DNA from: an uncultured Erysipelotrichaceae bacterium
GTDB taxonomy: Bacteria > Bacillota_I > Bacilli_A > RFN20 > CAG-288
Direction: 5' to 3'
Assembly (NCBI GenBank): GCA_902771745.1
Contig: CACXYG010000115.1
Coordinates: forward strand, 1 to 5,125
Length of the DNA stretch: 5,125 nt
Of the stretch, positions 1 through 5,060 are shown one piece after another; the stretch's first letter is position 1, and each line of letters opens with the position of its first letter. The notes below the pieces were generated by a model that saw only the letters and a list, made by a program, of their open reading frames with translations, had not been told where the DNA came from and did not search any database. Position numbers and translations under genes: made by a program.

Positions 1-1411
1 GACCGCCGACGTAATTAGCGACATCCATCAAGATATAGGTTCTCATACGAGCCTGGGCGTTTTCATAAGCGGTATCACCCTCACCCTGATATTCTTCTGG
101 ATGACCGATCTGCTTCAAGTGGAGTTTGACGCCTTCACCGATTGGAACAATCTTAGGTTCGATATTTAAACTCTTCATCAAGTTGATGGAGTTGTTAAAG
201 GTCAAAGAGGAGGTATTTCCTTCATTTGGCATGGTATAGCCGATGATTTCAACACCATCGACAAGTTTGCTGGCTTCATGACAGACGAGAAAAGCGAGTG
301 TCGAATCAAGACCGCCAGAGATACCGATGACTAGCTTCTTGATACCGGTGTTTTTGATACGAGTGGCAAGACCATGAGCCTGGATGGTCAAGATATCCTG
401 ACATCTTTCTTTTCGGATAGCATCATCTTCCGGAACAAATGGTTTACGGTCGACAACATAGTTCTTTTCTTTTAATAGAGCAGCGACTTCTTCAGGGGTG
501 ATATCTTCTTTTCCACCCATCGGCTTACAGGTGGTGGAGAGAATATCAAATTCTTCGATACCCTGATTGATGAAAGTGGACTGATGTAATCGGTTATAGC
601 TGTTTTCTTCTAAGTCGATGATGGAAGTGATGACGCTATTTTCCTTAGGGAAGATCATCTCCTTTAATAAGCGACCATTATTGGCAATCATGCTATGACC
701 AGAGAAGACGAGATCCTGACTAGATTCATTCATATTGGCAGAGCAATATAAGTAAGCGCAATAACCCTCACCAGAAGTCAGAGTGACCATCTTTCTGCGA
801 TATTCTTTCTTGCCGATGATCTCATTAGAAGCGCTGGGATTGACGATGATATTCGCGCCGGCAAGAATGGCGTTAACAGATGGTTTATTGACGACCCATA
901 AGTCTTCACAGATCTCTGTGCCGATCAAAGCGCCAGAGTGGCTATCTTCGAATAAAAATCTAGTACCAAAGGGGCACATGAAACTTGAGTTTTCAATTGT
1001 TTCAGATAAGATGTCTTTACCGGAAGCAAACCATCTTGATTCATAGAATTCACCATAAGTAGGAATGTGAATCTTAGGAACCATGGCAACGATACGACCA
1101 TTGGACAAATAAGCGGCAGCATTATAAAGATTGTTGTTAAAACGGATTGGTAAACCGACGACAACGGTGTTATCTAAACCAGCAGTAGCAGAGGTGATTT
1201 TGACCAATTCCTTTTCGGTTTCTTCTAGTAAAGCATCCTGGAAGAATAAATCCTGACAGGTATAACCAGTCAAACATAGTTCAGGAAAAACAAGTAAGGA
1301 TAAATCCTTATTCTGATTTATCATTTTGATGATGCTAGAAGCGTTGTAGCTAGGGTCACCGATCTTTAAAGATGGGATAAGACAACCGACTTCTAAATAG
1401 GTGTTCTTCAT
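1..1411 (-). CDS. nadE: Glutamine-dependent NAD(+) synthetase NadE, 3' end cut by the window
   Basis: This is the last enzyme of NAD synthesis (EC 6.3.5.1): it amidates nicotinate adenine dinucleotide using ATP and ammonia released from glutamine. I read 470 residues from the ATG at 1411 without a stop; the family with both domains is usually about 640 residues, so roughly the last quarter lies outside. Residues 1-280 form a nitrilase-type glutaminase with its triad visible: E44 in VFPELCLTGY, K113 in VPKIHIPTYGEFYE, C168 in GTEICEDLW. From about residue 330 the ATP-pyrophosphatase synthetase domain begins, with the P-loop SGGLDS at 365-370 and the later stretch ENAQARMRTYILMDVAN at 450-466. 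AAAGGA at 1421-1426, nine bases upstream and inside the end of nadD, supports this start. One base separates it from the nadD stop, so the two are surely cotranscribed. Domain fusion implies that no separate glutaminase subunit is needed. Confidence 0.97.
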   Translation of the reverse strand, partial: MKNTYLEVGCLIPSLKIGDPSYNASSIIKMINQNKDLSLLVFPELCLTGYTCQDLFFQDALLEETEKELVKITSATAGLDNTVVVGLPIRFNNNLYNAAAYLSNGRIVAMVPKIHIPTYGEFYESRWFASGKDILSETIENSSFMCPFGTRFLFEDSHSGALIGTEICEDLWVVNKPSVNAILAGANIIVNPSASNEIIGKKEYRRKMVTLTSGEGYCAYLYCSANMNESSQDLVFSGHSMIANNGRLLKEMIFPKENSVITSIIDLEENSYNRLHQSTFINQGIEEFDILSTTCKPMGGKEDITPEEVAALLKEKNYVVDRKPFVPEDDAIRKERCQDILTIQAHGLATRIKNTGIKKLVIGISGGLDSTLAFLVCHEASKLVDGVEIIGYTMPNEGNTSSLTFNNSINLMKSLNIEPKIVPIGEGVKLHLKQIGHPEEYQGEGDTAYENAQARMRTYILMDVANYVGG

Positions 1412-1412
1412 A

Positions 1413-2021
1413 TTACTGTTTCCTTTCTAACCAAGGTAGGATTTCCATAGGAACATAATTCTTGGCTTCTTCTAATCTGCCTTCTTGTAGCAAAAGTCTG
1501 ATCTTACTAGATGAAAGAGATTGATAATCTCTCTTTGTTTCAAGAAAGAGGAAGCGATCTTTTCTTTGCTGTAGATACTCGCTTTTGTTCATGATGGCGT
1601 TGATATCATCGTGATTTCTTTTCATCACGACGATACCAAACTCATCAAGAATTTCATCAATATAGAGCCATTTGCTCTCAAGACCTTCTAACCAATCACT
1701 ACCCATGAGAAGTTTTAGATCATAGCCTTCTTCTTTTAATTTCTTTAAAGTGAAATAGGTTCGAGACTGTTCTTTTTGAGCAATTTCAATATCAGAAACA
1801 ATCATCCAAGGATGATGACGACTGACTGCTAAAAGCATTTCATATCTCTCTTTTTCAGTGTAGGAAAAAGACTTTCCTTCCGTCTGGAGGATGTACTTTG
1901 ATTTGCTAGGAACAAAGATGACATACTCATATCCTAAAGTCTTTCTAACCTCATCAGCAAGATATAGATGAGCAAGACTCATCGGATTAAAGGCGCCACC
2001 AAAGAAGAGAGCTTTTTTCAT
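1413..2021 (-). CDS. nadD: Nicotinate-nucleotide adenylyltransferase NadD
   Basis: The enzyme (EC 2.7.7.18) transfers AMP from ATP to nicotinate mononucleotide, giving nicotinate adenine dinucleotide for NadE. The protein has 202 residues, a normal length for the family. It shows the nucleotidyltransferase fold signatures: GGAFNPMSLAHL at 8-19, which is the (H/T)xGH nucleotide-binding loop; the core MGSDWL segment near 106-111; and SLSSSKIR near 168-175, matching the C-terminal ISSTxIR phosphate-binding motif. The first position of the (H/T)xGH motif is Ser and the Gly is Ala, so the motif reads SLAH; this is unusual but chemically close to the Thr variant. The ATG follows the pncB TAA with no gap. 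A modest Shine-Dalgarno, GGTGGA at 2031-2036, sits nine bases upstream inside pncB, so translation is probably coupled. Identity is firm from motifs, length and its place between pncB and nadE. Confidence 0.95.
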   Translation of the reverse strand: MKKALFFGGAFNPMSLAHLYLADEVRKTLGYEYVIFVPSKSKYILQTEGKSFSYTEKERYEMLLAVSRHHPWMIVSDIEIAQKEQSRTYFTLKKLKEEGYDLKLLMGSDWLEGLESKWLYIDEILDEFGIVVMKRNHDDINAIMNKSEYLQQRKDRFLFLETKRDYQSLSSSKIRLLLQEGRLEEAKNYVPMEILPWLERKQ

Positions 2022-3536
2022 TTAGATGGTTCCACCGTGAAGCTTCGCATATAAGTCTTCACGTAAATTATAAACCGCTTCGGTTAAATCGACATAGTGT
2101 TTGTGTGGAAGTTCTGGTCTGAGTTCAGATTCCCAGACTTTATTCTCTAACTGGTCTTTGACAAAGGCTTTCTTTTCCGCAATGGATGGAAGAGTAGCAA
2201 CAAGTTCGCCATTGACGATATAAGGAACTAAGATCTTTTCAACCTTATATGGAACAATCGTTCTTCTACGATGGAAGTCTTCGGTATCAAAGTTGATGAT
2301 CTTAAGTGGTTCACCTTCCTTGATTTCTTCACCATCAAGAGCGATGACATCACACTGTCCCTTACCTTCTTCATCATAGATACGATAAGCCATGAGTTTG
2401 CCAGGGATGATGGCCTTAATAGCTGAGTCAGAGCACTTCATCTTAGGCGTATAAGAGCCATCCGCATTTTTGACCGCGACTAACTTATAGACACCGCCAA
2501 AGACAGGATCGGTAGCAGAGGTGATCAAGTTTTCACCAACACCATAACTATCAAACTTGGCATTTTCATAGATTTCCATATCGGCCATCTTCTTCTCATC
2601 AAGAGAGTTCGAAGCAACCAGTTTGATATAAGATTTACCAGCCTTATCCAAGGCTTTTCTAAGTCTCTTATAGGTTCTAGCTAAGTCACCAGAATCAACA
2701 CGTGCAGACTTGACTCTCTTATTTGGATCATCTGGATACTTTTCAATTAAATAGTCATCTAACTTGATGAGGTTAGGAAGACCAGATTCAAAGACGTTGT
2801 AAGTATCTAAAAGAAGAGAGACGTTATTTGGATAAGTATCCGCAAAAGCTTTAAAAGCGTCATATTCGGTTGGGAAGAATTCAATAAAGGAGTGAGCAAC
2901 CGTGCCAACGGCTTTCACATCACTACCATACTTCATCTCCGCTAGACAGTTTGCGGTACCGATACAACCACCAAGAATAGCGGCATAGGCACCCTCATTA
3001 CCCGCCGATTCACCCTGGGCACGTCTGGTGCCAAATTCCATGACGTTTCTTGGGGTATGAGTGGCAAGACCAGAAATACGAGTCGCCTTAGTCGCGATTA
3101 AAGAGTGGAAGTTCATGGTCTGAAGGAGGTAGGTTTCAATCAAGATGGCACCGACCATATCACATTCGATACGGACCATCGGAACCTGAGGATAACAGAC
3201 ACTTCCTTCCTTCAGGGCGTACATGTCACCTTTCCAGCGATAATTCTTCAAGTAGGAAAGGAATTCTTCACTCATACCCTTGGTTCTGAGATAGACGATA
3301 TCTCTATCCGTGAAATGATATTCTAATAAAAACTTGGTCAAGGCTTTCTGACCCGCAGAGATGGAATAACCCTTGTTATCTGGGTTTTCTCTGAAAAACA
3401 TATCGAAGACCATCACCGTATCCTTAAAGCCGTGAAGGAAGAGGGAATTGGCCATCGAGAATTCATAAAAGTCGGTGACCATTGCAGGATTGTCATAATC
3501 TTCATCTGCGATATAAGGTTCAACATTAATTGCCAT
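2022..3536 (-). CDS. pncB: Nicotinate phosphoribosyltransferase (NAPRTase)
   Basis: First step of nicotinate salvage (EC 6.3.4.21): nicotinate, PRPP and ATP give nicotinate mononucleotide. The product has 504 residues, normal for the Gram-positive form. Family landmarks are in order: TDFYEFSMAN at 21-30; MEFGTRRAQG at 166-175, the substrate-site arginine segment; VGTVAHSFIEFF at 210-221, whose H215 corresponds to the histidine phosphorylated in this family; LLLDTYNV at 241-248; RVDSGDLA at 279-286; and YGVGENLITS...VFGGVYKLVAV at 331-355, the phosphate-binding end of the barrel. I chose the ATG at 3536 because AAGGAGA lies six bases upstream; an in-frame TTG at 3557 would add seven residues and place that Shine-Dalgarno inside the gene, so I reject it. 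It leads the pncB-nadD-nadE operon and has its own promoter 50-77 bases upstream. No signal peptide or membrane segment is evident, so it should be cytosolic. Confidence 0.97.
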   Translation of the reverse strand: MAINVEPYIADEDYDNPAMVTDFYEFSMANSLFLHGFKDTVMVFDMFFRENPDNKGYSISAGQKALTKFLLEYHFTDRDIVYLRTKGMSEEFLSYLKNYRWKGDMYALKEGSVCYPQVPMVRIECDMVGAILIETYLLQTMNFHSLIATKATRISGLATHTPRNVMEFGTRRAQGESAGNEGAYAAILGGCIGTANCLAEMKYGSDVKAVGTVAHSFIEFFPTEYDAFKAFADTYPNNVSLLLDTYNVFESGLPNLIKLDDYLIEKYPDDPNKRVKSARVDSGDLARTYKRLRKALDKAGKSYIKLVASNSLDEKKMADMEIYENAKFDSYGVGENLITSATDPVFGGVYKLVAVKNADGSYTPKMKCSDSAIKAIIPGKLMAYRIYDEEGKGQCDVIALDGEEIKEGEPLKIINFDTEDFHRRRTIVPYKVEKILVPYIVNGELVATLPSIAEKKAFVKDQLENKVWESELRPELPHKHYVDLTEAVYNLREDLYAKLHGGTI

Positions 3537-3542
3537 AGCAAA

Positions 3543-3549
3543 TCTCCTT
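3543..3549 (-). promoter_or_regulatory. Ribosome binding site of pncB (decides the start)
   Basis: AAGGAGA on the minus strand ends six bases before the ATG at 3536. It fixes the start there rather than at the in-frame TTG at 3557. Confidence 0.9.
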
Positions 3550-3584
3550 AACAACAATAACTATGCTTGTTTTATAGCCTTAAC

Positions 3585-3613
3585 ATTATAGTTGGAAATG
3601 CTACATACTGCAA
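3585..3613 (-). promoter_or_regulatory. Sigma-A type promoter of the pncB-nadD-nadE operon
   Basis: On the minus strand a TTGCAG -35 box (3608-3613) is followed after exactly 17 bases by a perfect TATAAT -10 box (3585-3590). Transcription should start near 3578, giving a leader of about 40 bases before the pncB ATG. The promoter lies downstream of the terminator at 3653-3688, so the operon can be transcribed independently of anything upstream. A 20-bp palindrome begins 16 bases upstream of the -35 box and is a natural candidate for its control site. Confidence 0.75.
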
Positions 3614-3628
3614 ATAAAGTTGCTGCAA

Positions 3629-3648
3629 TCATGATATAAATATCATGA
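3629..3648. repeat. Perfect 20-bp palindrome upstream of the pncB promoter (possible operator)
   Basis: Two 9-base arms, TCATGATAT and ATATCATGA, are perfect inverted repeats separated by AA. The element lies between the terminator at 3653-3688 and the -35 box of the operon promoter. That position would suit an activator or a repressor site. I do not match it to a NAD regulator site that I know with confidence (NiaR or NrtR). As RNA it would form only a weak AT-rich hairpin with a very tight loop, so a DNA-level role seems likelier. The regulator is unknown. Confidence 0.5.
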
Positions 3649-3652
3649 ATAG

Positions 3653-3688
3653 AAAAAGACATGGAAGGGAAAGGATAACTTCCATGTC
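3653..3688 (-). terminator. Strong intrinsic terminator upstream of pncB
   Basis: On the minus strand a perfect 10-bp stem, GACATGGAAG with CTTCCATGTC (3679-3688 and 3658-3667), encloses an 11-base loop and is followed directly by TTTTT (3657-3653). This is a textbook rho-independent terminator. It does not belong to degV, which has its own terminator more than 300 bases earlier. It must therefore end a transcript that begins in the region between, or act as an attenuator in a leader that can read into pncB. Confidence 0.8.
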
Positions 3689-3714
3689 TGGTGGGGTAAA
3701 TTTTCATCAGGTCT

Positions 3715-3827
3715 TTGTTCATATCTTAGATGATATTTCTTAAAACTGAATATATCATAACTTGATAGGTAGAAGTTCTAAGGAACAAGTCTTAAGGGAG
3801 AACTTGTTCATATCATAATTGATATTT
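3715..3827. repeat. Pair of 24-base direct repeats (3715-3738 and 3804-3827)
   Basis: The two copies agree at 21 of 24 positions and lie 89 bases apart. Each begins TTGTTCATATC and ends TGATATTT, and each contains an ATATC...GATAT inverted repeat; the differences fall in the loop between the arms. A shorter relative with arms TATCA and TGATA lies between them at 3753-3767. Loop variation with conserved arms is what repeated protein sites or repeated RNA hairpins would show. No resemblance extends beyond the 24 bases. Confidence 0.6.
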
Positions 3828-3945
3828 ACCTTTGGTCTTTCAAGTCTTAGCTGACTAATAAGAGTAGAGGAGAACAAGTGCTCCTTTGATGAAATCATCT
3901 TTGTTGTTTTTCATTGATCGATATGTGTGTCCTCCTTTGTTGACT

Positions 3946-3973
3946 ATAGTATAGATGGGCTAGTTAAAGTCAA
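3946..3973 (-). promoter_or_regulatory. Candidate promoter for the transcript between degV and pncB
   Basis: The minus strand has a TTGACT -35 box (3968-3973) and, 16 bases on, TACTAT (3946-3951) as a possible -10. TATACT and TATAGT overlap the same place but at spacings of 14 and 19. The -35 is good and the -10 ambiguous. The start would fall near 3940, just before an AAAGGAGG stretch. The -35 lies within an inverted repeat, TTAAAG-TCAA-CTTTAA (3964-3979), and GTTAAAGT recurs at 3963-3970 and 3997-4004, which suggests a regulator site. Confidence 0.45.
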
Positions 3974-4015
3974 CTTTAAGGAATAACTAAAAATAAGTTA
4001 AAGTTTTCTCTTTTT

Positions 4016-4045
4016 GAAAAAGGTTTCATTATGAAATCCTTTTTC
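4016..4045 (-). terminator. Intrinsic terminator after degV, possibly bidirectional
   Basis: An interrupted hairpin pairs GAAAAAGG with CCTTTTTC, then TTTC with GAAA around a 5-base loop, with one bulged base. It begins 33 bases past the degV stop. The T-rich arm serves as the U tract on the minus strand. The plus strand also reads CCTTTTTCTTG, so it could stop transcripts in either direction. It separates degV from the region leading to pncB. Confidence 0.75.
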
Positions 4046-4077
4046 TTGTTTACTTATATGAATTGAAATTGTTATCG

Positions 4078-4959
4078 TTATTTGGCTTTTCTTGGTGTTT
4101 TTAAGATGTAGGAGATACCAAAAGTCTCACAACCCGTATGACAGACGATGACTGCGCTTGCCCCAGTGGCATAGACCATCTTGTCACCGATTAGAGGCTG
4201 TAATTCTTTCATTGCTCTTTTGATCTGTTCTTCGGATTCAATCTGAGCTAAGAAGACTGGGTAGTTTAAATCGATATTGTTGTTCTTCAAGTCTTCTTTG
4301 AATTCATCCACTAACTTCTTTACACCCTTGGTGATGTCTTTACCTCTGGTTAAGGCTTTGACTTCTAATTTACCGTCTTTATGATGAATGAGGGGATGAA
4401 TATGGAAGGTATTTGCAAATAAGTAGGCAAGACCAGAACATCTTCCGCCTTTATATAACCAGGTCATGTTATCGACAACAAAGTCCATGATGACACGAGA
4501 GGCTCTATCTTCATGATTGTGAATGATCTCTTCAACAGAGAGGTCCTTTTTAAAGTCTTCCATGATGGCGATGGCTTCTAAGCCCTGGCCAGTGACTAAA
4601 GATAAAGAATCTAAGATGGTGATCTTATCTTTTAAGCCCATCTGTTCCACGGCCATAACCATATAGGAATATTCACTAGAGGTCTTAGAAGAAATTGGAA
4701 GAACGAAAAGATGATCATGACCTTCTAATTCTTTCTTCATAACTTCCATCAAGTCACCGATGGATTGGGTAGAAGTCTTAGGGATGGTGTTTGTTTTTTT
4801 TGCAATCGCTAAGACTTCTTCGGTGGTGATCTCTTTACGATCGATATATTCTTTTCCATCTAAGTGGATGATTAAATTTGTCGTTGCATAGTCATACTGT
4901 TCATCGATTTCGGCTGGGATAGAACAGCTGGAATCTACTAATAAACGATAGTTTGCCAT
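4078..4959 (-). CDS. DegV family (FakB-type) fatty-acid-binding protein
   Basis: DegV/FakB proteins bind a single fatty acid, and several present it to the kinase FakA for phosphorylation, feeding exogenous fatty acids into phospholipid synthesis. The product has 293 residues, close to the usual 280-290. Landmarks: the N-terminal DSSCSIP at 9-15 (family DSTxDLP); TSTQS at 62-66 (family TSQPS), whose Thr/Ser hold the carboxylate; ISSKTSSEYS at 89-98 (family SSxLSGTYxS, here with SGT as SSE); LYKGGR at 168-173; and HTGCETFG at 274-281, where the family usually has a PGT/PGA-like stretch. The altered SGT and PGT segments make the ligand or partner uncertain. I chose the ATG at 4959 because AAGGAGA lies five bases upstream; starting at the ATG at 5001 would add 14 residues and bury that site and a palindrome in coding sequence. 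No fakA is in the window. It is followed by its own terminator, so it is not part of the NAD operon. Confidence 0.93.
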   Translation of the reverse strand: MANYRLLVDSSCSIPAEIDEQYDYATTNLIIHLDGKEYIDRKEITTEEVLAIAKKTNTIPKTSTQSIGDLMEVMKKELEGHDHLFVLPISSKTSSEYSYMVMAVEQMGLKDKITILDSLSLVTGQGLEAIAIMEDFKKDLSVEEIIHNHEDRASRVIMDFVVDNMTWLYKGGRCSGLAYLFANTFHIHPLIHHKDGKLEVKALTRGKDITKGVKKLVDEFKEDLKNNNIDLNYPVFLAQIESEEQIKRAMKELQPLIGDKMVYATGASAVIVCHTGCETFGISYILKTPRKAK

Positions 4960-4964
4960 ATTGG

Positions 4965-4971
4965 TCTCCTT
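4965..4971 (-). promoter_or_regulatory. Ribosome binding site of degV (decides the start)
   Basis: AAGGAGA on the minus strand ends five bases before the ATG at 4959. No comparable site precedes the alternative ATG at 5001. Confidence 0.88.
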
Positions 4972-4986
4972 ACGATATAATGAGGT

Positions 4987-5002
4987 GGTGACAAATGTCA
5001 CC
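4987..5002. repeat. Perfect 16-bp palindrome in the degV leader (possible operator)
   Basis: GGTGACA and TGTCACC are perfect 7-base inverted repeats separated by two bases, centred about 35 bases upstream of the degV ATG. There is no T tract after it on either strand, so it is not a terminator. Position and symmetry suit a dimeric regulator. It does not match the FapR or FabT sites as I recall them. I could not identify a convincing degV promoter around it, so its relation to the start of transcription is open. Confidence 0.5.
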
Positions 5003-5060
5003 CCAAGAAAATATCACTTTTTTCACAAAAACTCTATAGTGCACGTGAGGGATAAAAGAG

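Larger units (their letters stand above)
3653..3940 (-). ncRNA. Candidate structured small RNA or terminated leader before the NAD operon
   Basis: About 290 bases run from a promoter-like element (3946-3973) to the strong terminator (3653-3688) with no credible gene. Visible hairpins are: AGGAG/CTCCT at 3868-3885; a perfect 6-bp ATATCA/TGATAT stem at 3810-3825; an 8-bp GAACAAGT/ACTTGTTC stem at 3783-3809; a 5-bp TATCA/TGATA stem at 3753-3767; and ATATC/GATAT at 3721-3736. A perfect 8-bp long-range pairing, 3887-3894 with 3702-3709, could close all of these into one domain just before the terminator. I do not see the hallmarks of T-box, TPP, SAM, RNase P, SRP or tmRNA, so the class is unknown. 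The structure and boundaries are inferred, not proven; it may be an attenuator leader rather than a free RNA. Confidence 0.4.

Noticed and set aside
783..1046. Plus-strand open frame of 87 codons, and a minus-strand one at 925-1164.
   Set aside because: Both lie wholly inside nadE in other frames and show no recognisable protein features or suitable ribosome-binding sites.
3105..3326. Plus-strand open frame of 73 codons.
   Set aside because: It lies opposite the conserved pncB coding sequence and has no family features.
3537..3557. TTG at 3555-3557 as the pncB start.
   Set aside because: The AAGGAGA ribosome-binding site falls between this codon and the ATG at 3536, and the extra residues MLLRRFA are not part of the family N-terminus.
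3690..3720. ACCTGATGAAAATTTACC on the minus strand, resembling the 3' half of a TPP riboswitch.
   Set aside because: The CTGAGA-containing 5' half and the other conserved TPP positions are missing, and the neighbouring operon has no link to thiamine.
3764..3870. Plus-strand strings resembling the 3' end of 23S rRNA (GATAGGT at 3764-3770 and TTAGCTGACTAATA at 3847-3860).
   Set aside because: The second string is close to the conserved AGCTGACTAATACTAAT of 23S rRNA as I remember it, but the spacing between the two is far too long, the flanks do not match and no 5S gene follows. I treat it as chance or at most a degraded remnant; a 23S covariance search would settle it.
3931..3939. CCTCCTTTG on the plus strand, like the anti-Shine-Dalgarno tail of 16S rRNA.
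   Set aside because: The bases before it do not match the conserved end of 16S rRNA. It is more simply the complement of a minus-strand Shine-Dalgarno-like sequence.
4960..5001. ATG at 4999-5001 as the degV start.
   Set aside because: The 14 extra residues precede the conserved start of the DegV fold, the frame would run through the ribosome-binding site, and no Shine-Dalgarno is properly placed upstream.
5005..5040. TTGTGAAAAAAGTGATA on the minus strand as a Rex or CRP-type site.
   Set aside because: Only the first half-site fits; the required TCACAA or TCACA second half is absent.
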